A DNA stretch of 17,051 bases from Tateyamaria sp. (GCA_018668195.1 JABITU010000094.1:1-17051), one strand, 5' to 3'. Shown: positions 6,275-13,375, counted from the first letter of the stretch. Notes: generated by a model not told the origin, from the letters alone. Program-made: numbers and translations.

Positions 6275-7814
6275 CTACGCCCCGTTCCCGTATGTTGCCC
6301 CACCGGGGTTGATCGCACCGGAACCACGCCACCCGGTCGCCATCGTAGGTGCAGGGCCCATCGGCCTTGCCCTTGCAATCGATCTGGCGCAACGCGGTAT
6401 CAAATCTGTGGTGCTCGATGACAACAACGTGGTCTCTGTCGGGTCGCGGGCGATCTGTTGGGCCAAGAGAACACTGGAAATATTTGAGCGCCTTGGCGTG
6501 GGTGATCGAATGCTTGAAAAGGGTGTGACATGGACGGTCGGGCGGCTGTTTCATGGCACAGATGAAATCTATAGTTTTGATCTGCTGCCCGAGGACGGAC
6601 ACAAATACCCCGCCTTTGTCAACTTGCAACAATACTATGTCGAACAGTTCCTTGTCGAACGCGCTCAGGACTTTCCAGATCTGATCGACATGCGGTTCCT
6701 AAACAAGGTGACAGACCATTCCGATCAGGGCGATCATGTCACGCTGAACGTTGAAACGCCAGACGGCGCATATCAGATCGAGGCGGAATACTATATTGCA
6801 GCCGACGGTGCTGGATCATCCACACGCAAACGTATGGAGTTACCGTTCCACGGTCAGAGTTTCGATGAACATTTCCTAATCGTCGATGTGGAATTGCCCC
6901 AAAGCCCCTTTCCCACGGAAGATCCCGAACGATGGTTCTGGTTTGCGCCTCCTTTCCACCCTGGTCAATCGGCGTTGCTGCACAAGCAACCCGACAATAT
7001 CTATCGCATCGACCTACAGCTGGGCCCAAATGCAGACCCCGAACTTGAGGCCAGCGAAGAAAAGGTGCTTGCGCGCATCAAGGAGGTCATAGGCGAGATG
7101 GATTTCCGGCTCGACTGGATGAGCGTTTACAAATTTCGTTGCGCCAAACTCGACAGGTTCGTGCATGACCGCATAATTTTCGTGGGCGACAGCGCCCATG
7201 TCGTGAGCCCCTTTGGTGCGCGGGGCGGCAACGGTGGCATTCAGGACATAGATAACCTTGGCTGGAAACTGGCGGCTGTGCTCAGGGGAAAACCCACCAC
7301 TCTATTGGACAGTTATGATGCAGAGCGCCGTCATGGAGCTGCTGAAAACATCCTCAATTCGTCGCGTGCCACAAACTTCATGACTCCTAAATCAGAGATT
7401 GAAACCCTGTTCCGCAACGAAGCCTTGAACCTTGCGGGCACGCACCCATTCGCCCGCAAACTGATAAATTCCGGTCGCTTGTCAACACCCTGTACATTGG
7501 CAGGTATGACGTTGCAGACCGGTCAGCATCCTTTGGTCGGGCGCTGTTTGATAGACCTGCCGATTGCCTCAGGATGGTTGACCGAAACTATCACAGACGA
7601 TTTCACATTACTGACCCTTGATAACGCCCCATGGCCGACGACCAAGGGGCTACTCAACTACGCCCTGCCCCCTGGCAGACTAACGGCTGACAGGTACGGC
7701 ACAAAAGGCGCTTTTCTCATTCGGCCCGATGGGCACATTTGTGCTTATTTTTCCACGCCAGATGTAGAAGCAATTTCCGACGCCATGTTCCGGGCAAACG
7801 GAGGGTTCTCATGA
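6264..7814 (+). CDS. Class A FAD-dependent aromatic hydroxylase (MhpA/PheA-like flavoprotein)
   Basis: A 516-residue single-component-type flavoprotein of the p-hydroxybenzoate hydroxylase fold. The FAD site is clear: GAGPIG (29-34) in the Rossmann fold, the DG motif in AADGAGSSTRKR (180-190), and the GD motif FVGDSAHVVSPFGARGGNGGIQD (307-328) that binds the FAD ribose/pyrophosphate. Such enzymes hydroxylate phenolic acids using NAD(P)H and O2. The substrate cannot be read, but placement after hmgA and fahA suggests a reaction forming homogentisate, for example from 3-hydroxyphenylacetate (inference; Pseudomonas putida MhaA is a flavoprotein of this role working with a tiny partner, MhaB). 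Its stop overlaps the DUF2783 start as ATGA. It could instead feed another aromatic branch. Confidence 0.9.
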   Translation: MAYDYAPFPYVAPPGLIAPEPRHPVAIVGAGPIGLALAIDLAQRGIKSVVLDDNNVVSVGSRAICWAKRTLEIFERLGVGDRMLEKGVTWTVGRLFHGTDEIYSFDLLPEDGHKYPAFVNLQQYYVEQFLVERAQDFPDLIDMRFLNKVTDHSDQGDHVTLNVETPDGAYQIEAEYYIAADGAGSSTRKRMELPFHGQSFDEHFLIVDVELPQSPFPTEDPERWFWFAPPFHPGQSALLHKQPDNIYRIDLQLGPNADPELEASEEKVLARIKEVIGEMDFRLDWMSVYKFRCAKLDRFVHDRIIFVGDSAHVVSPFGARGGNGGIQDIDNLGWKLAAVLRGKPTTLLDSYDAERRHGAAENILNSSRATNFMTPKSEIETLFRNEALNLAGTHPFARKLINSGRLSTPCTLAGMTLQTGQHPLVGRCLIDLPIASGWLTETITDDFTLLTLDNAPWPTTKGLLNYALPPGRLTADRYGTKGAFLIRPDGHICAYFSTPDVEAISDAMFRANGGFS

Positions 7815-8026
7815 TAATCGAAGATAACCTCGGGCATCAAGGCGACGCCCTTTATTCAGCGCTTATGCAAACGCACGACGGGCTAACAACCAACCAATCA
7901 CACGCATTGAATGCCCGCCTTGTGCTGATGATGATGAATGAGATCGGCAACCCAGATACGATCATCGCTTTGATGGCAGATGCTCGGGCCCTAACGCAGC
8001 CAGGCGTTGGGCCTTTCGGTGCATAA
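7811..8026 (+). CDS. DUF2783-family small protein, candidate partner of the hydroxylase
   Basis: A 71-residue soluble protein with the pattern I associate with DUF2783: ALYSALMQTHDGLTTNQSHALNARLVLMMMNEIGNPDTI. The conserved core is THxGLxxxQSxALNARLVLLxxNxIGxxxxL, likely helical. DUF2783 genes are, as far as I recall, usually found directly beside FAD-dependent aromatic hydroxylases and MBL-fold genes, as here. The ATG at 7811 overlaps the hydroxylase stop (ATGA), so synthesis is tightly coupled and probably stoichiometric. It is the last gene of the operon. A coupling or regulatory subunit for the flavoprotein is the best guess; no enzyme motif is visible. No convincing terminator follows it. 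Confidence 0.82.
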   Translation: MIIEDNLGHQGDALYSALMQTHDGLTTNQSHALNARLVLMMMNEIGNPDTIIALMADARALTQPGVGPFGA

Positions 8027-8335
8027 TGCTCGCGATATTCGAGTAAACTTGACCAAAAACGCCCCTTTAAATTGTGTTTAGACCTGCCATGATCAGGATT
8101 TTTGTCTCGACAGGCCGCTATTTTATAAACGCTTCCCGAATTATGGGGCGACTCTCGTTAACGGGCTCTGCGACATGGGGTTGACGCGGTGCATGGGATC
8201 GTTTGAACTCTACGTGTCCCCCGATGTGGGGAGGCGATGACACGCAGATCAACTGCAACACCGAAATGCTCGGAGGAAACTGGGCTACTTCAGGACGCGA
8301 AACAATATACCGCGACGCCAACAGAGAGGAAGAAC
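8027..8335 (+). promoter_or_regulatory. Intergenic leader with candidate promoter for the solute-binding protein
   Basis: This 309-base stretch holds no convincing gene. A possible promoter is TTGTCT (8102-8107) and TATAAA (8124-8129) with a 16-base spacer, which would give a transcript leader of about 200 bases. That leader contains a nested hairpin at 8213-8244, annotated separately. GAGAGGAAG at 8324-8332 is the ribosome binding site for the ATG at 8336. A frame open from an ATG at 8237 joins the binding-protein frame, but it would place extra residues before the Tat signal. Only a weak CTCG/CGAG pairing follows the upstream operon at 8029-8043. Confidence 0.35.
8213..8244 (+). other. Nested hairpin in the leader of the binding-protein mRNA
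   Basis: CGTGTC (8213-8218) pairs with GACACG (8239-8244), and inside it CCCC (8219-8222) pairs with GGGG (8228-8231) around GATGT. The seven bases 8232-8238 bulge on one side. It sits about 90 bases before the start codon. It may be an RNA control element or an operator; no known riboswitch is recognised. Confidence 0.35.
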
Positions 8336-9997
8336 ATGACCTATTTAACACGTACCGGCAAGCCATTGCCGCAGTCCATCGTAGACTCAGCTGCCAAAGT
8401 CGGCCAAGACCCGGTCAACCGCCGCGAGTTTCTGGCCATGGCAAGTGCGTTCGGCGCGACGACCGCAACAGCATATGCCATGCTCGGAGCGGCTGCTCCG
8501 GCCCAGGCTGCCTCGCATGCCAAAGCGGGTGGCACCGTGCGCATCCAACAAGAAGTACGCGCACTCAAAGATCCACGCACCTATGACTGGTCACAGATCG
8601 CGAACTTCTCGCGCGGATGGCTGGAATACCTTGTTGCATACGAGAATGACGGCACATTTACACCAAAGCTGCTTGAAAGCTGGGAGATCAACGAAAACGC
8701 GACCCAATACACACTCAAGGTACGTCAGGGTGTTAAGTGGAACAACGGCGACGACTTTACAGCCGATGACGTTGCACGCAACATCGCTATGTGGTGCGAT
8801 AAGGACGTCGAAGGCAACTCGATGGCTGGCCGCTTTGCCACTCTGATCAATGCTGATACCAACAAAGCCATTGATGGGGCCATCGAAGTTGTCGATGCAT
8901 CCACCGTCGTTCTTAATCTGCCCGCATCTGACATCACGTTGATCGCTGGTATGGCCGACTACCCGGCCGCCATTGTGCACAGCTCGCATGCGGCCGATAC
9001 AATGCTCGATAACCCGGTCGGCACAGGCCCCTACCTGCCCGAGTCAATGGAAGTCGGCGTCAAAGCCGCGCTGGTTCGCAATGCTGGCCACAGCTGGTGG
9101 AACGAAGGCAACGGCGCCTTTATGGACCGCGTGGAATACATCGACTACGGCACAGATCCCTCTGCATTTGTGGCCGCAGCCGAAGCCGAAGAGATCGACA
9201 TGACCTACTCGATCGAGGGTGAATTTATTGACATCTTTGACACGCTGGACGGCTGGAACCGGAACGAAATCGCGACCGCCGCGACCATCGTTATCCGCCC
9301 CAACCAATTGGCCGAGGTTGATGGCAAGCGTCCCTATGCTGATGCGCGCGTGCGACAGGCCATCACAATGGCCGTTGACAACGCAGTTCTGCTAGAACTG
9401 GGCTATGCCGGTCGCGGCATCCCAGCCGAGAACCACCATGTCGGCCCAATGCATCCGGAATATGCGGAACTGCCCGCGCGCAAAGTGGACGGTGCCGCAG
9501 CCAAAGCCCTTATGGACGAAGCAGGAATGGCCGACTTCGAGCACGAGCTGATCTCGATCGACGATGCGTGGCGCAAAGACACCACCGACGCCGTTGCAGC
9601 CCAGCTCCGCGACGCGGGCATCAAGGTCAAGCGGACAATCCTGCCCGGCTCGACCTTCTGGAATGACTGGGCCAAGTATCCGTTCAGCTCGACCAACTGG
9701 AACCACCGCCCACTAGGCGTCCAGATCTGGGCATTGGCCTATCGCACCGGCGAAGCATGGAACGAGTTCGGCTATTCCAACCCCGAGTTCGACGCACTAC
9801 TCGAACGTGCCCTTGCGACAGCTGACATCGAAGCACGCCGTACGCTGATGGCCGAAGGTCAGGCAATGATCCAGAATGACGGCGTTACAATTCAGCCTTA
9901 CTGGCGCTCGCTCTATAATCACACCAAAGAAGGTTTGGAAGGCGGCAGCCACCACATCTCTTTTGAAGTGCGCCCAGAGCAACTGCACTGGACCTGA
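8336..9997 (+). CDS. Tat-exported ABC transporter solute-binding protein (peptide/OppA-DppA family)
   Basis: A 553-residue periplasmic solute-binding protein of the SBP_bac_5 family, which deliver peptides, opines or other ligands to an ABC permease. The N terminus carries a twin-arginine signal, [23 protein letters not shown] (Arg29-Arg30), and an AQA-A cleavage site near residue 58. The mature part shows family features: [70 protein letters not shown] and the C-terminal [12 protein letters not shown]. The start at 8336 follows a good GAGAGGAAG. No permease or ATPase gene follows: a strong terminator lies 126 bases downstream and the next genes are convergent. Its location between two aromatic clusters is suggestive but the ligand is unknown. 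Confidence 0.92.
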   Translation: MTYLTRTGKPLPQSIVDSAAKVGQDPVNRREFLAMASAFGATTATAYAMLGAAAPAQAASHAKAGGTVRIQQEVRALKDPRTYDWSQIANFSRGWLEYLVAYENDGTFTPKLLESWEINENATQYTLKVRQGVKWNNGDDFTADDVARNIAMWCDKDVEGNSMAGRFATLINADTNKAIDGAIEVVDASTVVLNLPASDITLIAGMADYPAAIVHSSHAADTMLDNPVGTGPYLPESMEVGVKAALVRNAGHSWWNEGNGAFMDRVEYIDYGTDPSAFVAAAEAEEIDMTYSIEGEFIDIFDTLDGWNRNEIATAATIVIRPNQLAEVDGKRPYADARVRQAITMAVDNAVLLELGYAGRGIPAENHHVGPMHPEYAELPARKVDGAAAKALMDEAGMADFEHELISIDDAWRKDTTDAVAAQLRDAGIKVKRTILPGSTFWNDWAKYPFSSTNWNHRPLGVQIWALAYRTGEAWNEFGYSNPEFDALLERALATADIEARRTLMAEGQAMIQNDGVTIQPYWRSLYNHTKEGLEGGSHHISFEVRPEQLHWT

Positions 9998-10122
9998 TGG
10001 AGACCACGAAATCGTTATGCGAAAAACTGGAAGCAGCTAACTCTACCAGAAGTCATCAATTTCAACCCTTCAGAAATTGCGTGATGTTTCAGGTATTTCG
10101 ACAAACGCAATAAAGCAAACTC

Positions 10123-10150
10123 AAAGGGCCGCCACAGCGCGGCCTTTTTT
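10123..10150 (+). terminator. Rho-independent terminator after the solute-binding protein
   Basis: AAAGGGCCGC (10123-10132) pairs with GCGGCC (10139-10144) and then T residues, around a CACAGC loop, followed by a run of six T (10145-10150). The A-rich side before the stem and the T tract after it fit a classical terminator for rightward transcription. The 240-base gap 9998-10237 also has ATTGCGT (10076-10082) and ACGCAAT (10105-10111) as inverted repeats, otherwise nothing. Confidence 0.85.
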
Positions 10151-10214
10151 CTTGGACACGCGCGACGCAAAACCAATTGGGATGGACGTATCAACCAAAA
10201 TGGGACGGTGGGCA

Positions 10215-10250
10215 GGGCGTCTTTGCCGCGTACGCGGTCAAAGAGCGTCC
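10215..10250. repeat. Long inverted repeat overlapping the stop codon of the terminal box-operon gene
   Basis: The core CCGCGTACGCGG (10226-10237) is a perfect 12-base palindrome. CTTTG (10221-10225) pairs with CAAAG (10239-10243) beyond a single bulged T, and GGGCG pairs with CGTCC further out with one more bulge and a G-T pair. The leftward gene's TGA (10240-10238) is inside the structure. It lies between two convergent transcription units and has no T tract, so it may protect or process mRNA 3' ends rather than act as a simple terminator. Confidence 0.55.
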
Positions 10251-10708
10251 GGCCAGCGGCCTACAGGAAAATGAAGTAATGCCACGGCTGCCTGCTGCTC
10301 ACTGCGCAAATCATCTGCAACAAGTTCATGAAGACGCGTGACCAGTGCAGCCCCCTCAAGGGGAACACGAGGACGTTTGGCAAACCAAGCCTCCTCAAGG
10401 ATCAGGTCTTCGATCAGAGGGTCTATTACTGTGCCGCCACCGCCAGGATAACGGTAAAAACCCCAGCTCACCTTTTTACCTAACCTACCCTCTGCGACCA
10501 TCCTCGCAAGAATTGGACTGGGCTGATCTCCGCACCAATTACGCATAATTACATCCAAACCGACAAGGTCCTGTGCCTCGCATGGACCCAAACCATAGCC
10601 CCAAGCGACCAAAGCTTCATCCAGTTCCCAAGGGTTAGTATGGTCCATCAACATAGTTTCGCAAGCACGCCAGAACAGCTGTTGAACCGGGGCTATCGGC
10701 GCATTCAT
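10238..10708 (-). CDS. Stand-alone 3-hydroxyacyl-CoA dehydrogenase C-terminal domain protein
   Basis: A 156-residue protein resembling only the helical C-terminal domain of 3-hydroxyacyl-CoA dehydrogenases. Signatures are DEALVAWGYGLGPCEAQDLVGLD (about 30-52) and RMVAEGRLGKKVSWGFYRYPGGGG (about 69-92), equivalent to the GPFELADLVGLD and GRLGRKTGxGFYxY motifs. The NAD-binding Rossmann domain with GxGxxG and the catalytic His-Glu pair is missing, and there is no room for it: the start overlaps the boxR stop as ATGA (10705-10708). The remaining C-terminal part (PLIEDLILEEAWFAKR...) is charged and helical. It is probably the last gene of the box operon. It may be a dimerisation or CoA-binding accessory, or a decayed enzyme; lack of the Rossmann domain argues against dehydrogenase activity by itself. 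Confidence 0.75.
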   Translation of the reverse strand: MNAPIAPVQQLFWRACETMLMDHTNPWELDEALVAWGYGLGPCEAQDLVGLDVIMRNWCGDQPSPILARMVAEGRLGKKVSWGFYRYPGGGGTVIDPLIEDLILEEAWFAKRPRVPLEGAALVTRLHELVADDLRSEQQAAVALLHFPVGRWPDAL

Positions 10709-11598
10709 ACTAGACCGATGCAGTCAAGAAACCGATGCTTGGCAACCACTGCCAGCAACTCATTCACTGATGTTTGAACCGGCTTACCAGCGGTATCCAC
10801 CTGGGCCTGTGCCTGTTCGTACTGCGGTGTACGCGCAGTCAGAAATTGCTTTAGCTGATCCATAGCCGCCGGGTGGCCTTCCATTGGGCGCAGGTCGCCC
10901 TGAGCTCGAACGCGTGCCATATGCTCAGCCGGGCTGGTGCGAAGCCAAACCGTATGGAACCGCTCCAACAGCAAGCTATAGGTGCTTGCCTCGGCAACGA
11001 TTCCACCCGCCACCGCCAGAACTAACTTATCATGGTTTTGTAATACCCGGGCCACTGCGTCAGCCTCCAGCGCGCGATATCCATCCTGACCATACAGACC
11101 CATAATCTCAGCCAAAGGCATCTGTGCCGCCCGCTCGATCTCGTCGTTCAATTCGACAAATGGCACCTGCAACTTTTCAGCCGCTGCCTGACCCAAGGTT
11201 GTCTTTCCAGCTCCACGCAATCCAATCAGGCACACACGCTGTGCCCGCAAGGCAATTGGATTTTCCGGGGCCAACAAGGCACGTACCCGACCGCGAACCG
11301 AGGCAGGTGCATCCCGATAAAGACCAGCGACCCGCGCCACATCATCCGCCAATGGGTCTTTTTCCGCCAAAAGGTCTTCGATACGGGTGTTCAATGCAGC
11401 AGCTACACGGCTCAGCAAGATGACTGAAATATTTCCTTCACCTGCCTCAAGTTGCGCCAGATAGCGTGGCGATACACCCGAGCGTTCCGAAAGTTCCCGA
11501 CGCGGTAAACCCTGCGCCGTTCGCGCCGCGCGCACACGTGCTGCCAACTGCTCGATCATGGTCGACGGCGCATCTGATATGTATTTCTCAAGGGTCAT
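10705..11598 (-). CDS. boxR: BoxR-type benzoyl-CoA-responsive regulator (HTH + shikimate kinase-like domain)
   Basis: A 297-residue two-domain protein as in the BoxR/BzdR family: an XRE-type helix-turn-helix at about residues 17-75 (RRELSERSGVSPRYLAQLEAGEGNIS is the HTH core region) joined to a shikimate kinase-like domain from about 118. The latter has the P-loop GLRGAGKTT (126-134), the substrate-side DEIE (152-155) and GYRALE (173-178). In the characterised family the kinase-like domain binds benzoyl-CoA and releases repression of the catabolic promoter; that this protein does so is from family knowledge and its place beside boxABC. The first ATG, at 11598, lies at the edge of a 20-base tandem repeat and has no good ribosome binding site; Met14 at 11559 is an alternative. 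The downstream gene starts within its stop codon. Confidence 0.9.
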   Translation of the reverse strand: MTLEKYISDAPSTMIEQLAARVRAARTAQGLPRRELSERSGVSPRYLAQLEAGEGNISVILLSRVAAALNTRIEDLLAEKDPLADDVARVAGLYRDAPASVRGRVRALLAPENPIALRAQRVCLIGLRGAGKTTLGQAAAEKLQVPFVELNDEIERAAQMPLAEIMGLYGQDGYRALEADAVARVLQNHDKLVLAVAGGIVAEASTYSLLLERFHTVWLRTSPAEHMARVRAQGDLRPMEGHPAAMDQLKQFLTARTPQYEQAQAQVDTAGKPVQTSVNELLAVVAKHRFLDCIGLV

Positions 11599-11632
11599 GG
11601 CACGTTATGATTGGTCATGGCACGTTATGATT
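11593..11632. repeat. Perfect 20-bp tandem duplication covering the boxR start codon
   Basis: GGTCATGGCACGTTATGATT occurs at 11593-11612 and again immediately at 11613-11632. On the boxR strand each copy is AATCATAACGTGCCATGACC, so each carries an ATGACC start. The copies are identical, which suggests a recent slippage or duplication event. Confidence 0.95.
11595..11618 (-). CDS. Possible 7-codon minicistron upstream of boxR
   Basis: The upstream copy of the 20-base duplication supplies an ATG at 11618-11616 that reads MTNHNVP and stops with a TGA whose first bases overlap the boxR ATG (ATGA at 11598-11595). Since 20 is not a multiple of three, the copied start is in a different frame from boxR. 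No clear ribosome binding site precedes it. If translated it would couple or lower boxR translation; this is inference from the layout. Confidence 0.3.
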   Translation of the reverse strand: MTNHNVP

Positions 11633-11680
11633 ACTTTAGAAAGTTAAGGTAGCTCTGCATAGGTATCCGTCAATGTAGCT

Positions 11681-12103
11681 TCACTGCCGCAATAAAGGTT
11701 CAATAACTGCGCGCAATTCTTCTGGTGCAGACTGGCTCTTGAACTGGTCTGCAATCATAAAAACGCTGGTGAATTTGCCCTCAAAACAAATGATTCCGTC
11801 CTGCCGTCCGACAACAGCAAAGGTGACAGACTTGTTGCCCAACCGGCTTGGCCAGACTTCACACAAAAGCCGATGGCGGGGCGTAACGGGATGTCTGAAA
11901 TCCATATTCAAATTGACAAAAGGGGTTCCAATGTTGCGGTCCATCTCCAACTGAAACCAACCATCGCCGCCCAGATGGGCCTCCCACCAAGCATTAATCG
12001 CGTCCAATGAAAACCACGGCAGCCGCGCAGTATAGGCAATGCGCGCCGGATCACAATCACCCCAAGTGACGCGGATTTCATGTATGAAAGACGCCTGCGA
12101 GAT
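11681..12103 (-). CDS. 4-hydroxybenzoyl-CoA-type hotdog thioesterase without a normal start codon
   Basis: About 140 codons encode a hotdog-fold acyl-CoA thioesterase. The active-site motif VTWGDCDPARIAY, with the catalytic Asp, is at the beginning, followed by WFSLDAINAWWE, PFVNLNMDFRHPVTPRHRLLCEVWPSRLG and FEGKFTSVFMIADQFK. It would hydrolyse benzoyl-CoA or ring-opened CoA esters and relieve CoA trapping. The reading frame comes straight after the boxA TGA in the same frame, and no ATG, GTG or TTG occurs before the WGDCD motif; the first in-frame ATG (12007) would delete it. Candidate starts are ATC (12103) or ATA (12085). Options are a rare start codon, TGA readthrough from boxA, or a decayed gene. 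The 3' end is followed by an 82-base gap to boxR. Confidence 0.7.
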   Translation of the reverse strand: MSQASFIHEIRVTWGDCDPARIAYTARLPWFSLDAINAWWEAHLGGDGWFQLEMDRNIGTPFVNLNMDFRHPVTPRHRLLCEVWPSRLGNKSVTFAVVGRQDGIICFEGKFTSVFMIADQFKSQSAPEELRAVIEPLLRQ

Positions 12104-13288
12104 TCAGTAGGTTTCCACGTGATACCGGCCTGCTTCACGCATGGCGGCACGCATCGGGGCCCATTTTGCGCCCATGGTCGCTGCAATTTGCGTCAGGGCA
12201 GACTCAACGCCATCCTCCATACCCTTTAGGCCGCAAATGTAGATGTGGGTCGCAGGATCATCCAACATTTCAGCAACTGCACCTGTTTCTGCCAGCATCC
12301 TGTCCTGCACATACTGCTTGGGCTGATCTGGCGCCCGACTGAAAACCAGATGCTGCTTTAGTAAGCTGTTTGGTACTTTCCCGAGAGGACCGAAGTAGGG
12401 CAGGCTTTCTGGTGTTCGCGCCCCAAAGAACATCGTCATTCCACCCGTGTCGTTGCGGCAGGTGCGTTGTCGTTGCATCGTAAACGCGCGCATAGGCGCC
12501 GATCCAGTTCCTGTGCAGATCATCAAGATACGGGCATCACTGTCATTGGGCATCAAGAAGGTGCCGCCAAAGGGACCGGTCACCTGGACCTTTGACCCTT
12601 TTTCAAGATCACATAGGTAATTGGACGCAACACCATCAACCTCGCGTTTTACTGTAAGTGAAATGTTGTGGTAGCGGGGTCTTTCCCCGTCGCGCGGCGA
12701 AGATACCGAATAAAGGCGCGGTAGATGCACCGCCCCTGTCGCATCCGTGCCTGGCGGAATGACACCAACCGATTGCCCCTCGAGTACGGGAAATGGCAAA
12801 CTATTGGTTTCGAGGATGATGTGGCGCACGTCGTGGCCTGGATCGTCCGTCAGGCGGTAGTTACCTTGCACGATCAATGTCGCAGGCTTGCCCAAATTAT
12901 ACATATTGATGACTGGTTTGGTCGCGGAAACTGGCGGCTTTGAGGCCCCGCCCGCCCCGGCATGTGCCTCTGCCAACAGGCGCGCAACCGCTTCGTCGAC
13001 TTCGCCTTCTTCGGACTGCGTGTCGGCAGAGATGTCTTCTTGATCGGGCAGTTCTTCCCAATCAAATTGCTCTTCGAGTGAATATGCCGTGTTTACCACG
13101 CGCCATTCATCGATTGACCCAGTTGGGCAAACCGGAATGCAGTCCATACAAAGATTACACGCCTCGGGGTCGACTACGACGTTGTTGTCATCATGATGAA
13201 TCGCACCGATTGGGCAGGTCATCTCGCAGGTGTAACAACGAATGCAAATTTCAGGGTCGATCAGGTGCTGTTTGAACGGTGCTGTCAT
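12104..13288 (-). CDS. boxA: Benzoyl-CoA 2,3-epoxidase reductase subunit BoxA
   Basis: BoxA passes electrons from NADPH through FAD and two [4Fe-4S] clusters to BoxB, which epoxidises benzoyl-CoA. This 394-residue protein begins with two ferredoxin motifs: Cys15, 18, 21, 25 (CIRCYTCEMTCP) and Cys44, 47, 50, 54 (CNLCMDCIPVCP). The acidic linker (about 75-115, with Gly/Ala-rich AGAGGASKPP) leads to a ferredoxin-NADP reductase domain: RLYS (191-194, FAD) and GTGSAPMR (260-267, NADPH). The opening KQHLIDPEICIRC matches characterised BoxA proteins, which supports the ATG at 13288. That ATG has no clear Shine-Dalgarno and overlaps the stop of a 28-codon frame. Its own TGA is immediately followed, in frame, by the thioesterase sequence. 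Confidence 0.96.
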   Translation of the reverse strand: MTAPFKQHLIDPEICIRCYTCEMTCPIGAIHHDDNNVVVDPEACNLCMDCIPVCPTGSIDEWRVVNTAYSLEEQFDWEELPDQEDISADTQSEEGEVDEAVARLLAEAHAGAGGASKPPVSATKPVINMYNLGKPATLIVQGNYRLTDDPGHDVRHIILETNSLPFPVLEGQSVGVIPPGTDATGAVHLPRLYSVSSPRDGERPRYHNISLTVKREVDGVASNYLCDLEKGSKVQVTGPFGGTFLMPNDSDARILMICTGTGSAPMRAFTMQRQRTCRNDTGGMTMFFGARTPESLPYFGPLGKVPNSLLKQHLVFSRAPDQPKQYVQDRMLAETGAVAEMLDDPATHIYICGLKGMEDGVESALTQIAATMGAKWAPMRAAMREAGRYHVETY

Positions 13289-13371
13289 GGGGCAGACTGT
13301 TTGACGCAGGTTGCGTGCCCCACTGAAGAGAAAGAAGCCTTCATCGCAAATCTCTCTTCCAGTTCCGACAT
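13285..13371 (-). CDS. Possible 28-codon coupling ORF between boxB and boxA
   Basis: Four bases after the boxB stop (13376) an ATG at 13371-13369 opens a frame of 28 codons, MSELEERFAMKASFSSVGHA followed by eight more residues, whose TGA (13287-13285) overlaps the boxA ATG as ATGA. It fills the whole 87-base gap. No good ribosome binding site precedes it, and the peptide matches nothing I know. Since boxA lacks its own Shine-Dalgarno, the frame may serve to carry ribosomes from boxB to boxA. Without comparison to relatives, chance is possible. Confidence 0.35.
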   Translation of the reverse strand: MSELEERFAMKASFSSVGHATCVKQSAP

Positions 13372-13375
13372 TGAC

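Noticed and set aside
8237..8335. Longer N terminus for the solute-binding protein
   Set aside because: It would put 33 polar residues before the Tat signal and cross the leader hairpin; the ATG at 8336 has a strong ribosome binding site.
10076..10111. ATTGCGT/ACGCAAT inverted repeat after the binding-protein gene
   Set aside because: The 22-base loop and lack of a T tract make a terminator unlikely, and the clear terminator at 10123-10150 already explains this end.
11908..12186. Out-of-frame leftward frame with an ATG near 12081 over the thioesterase start
   Set aside because: This frame has no hotdog motif; the WGDCD motif is in the frame continuous with boxA. A frameshift rescue cannot be excluded but nothing supports it.
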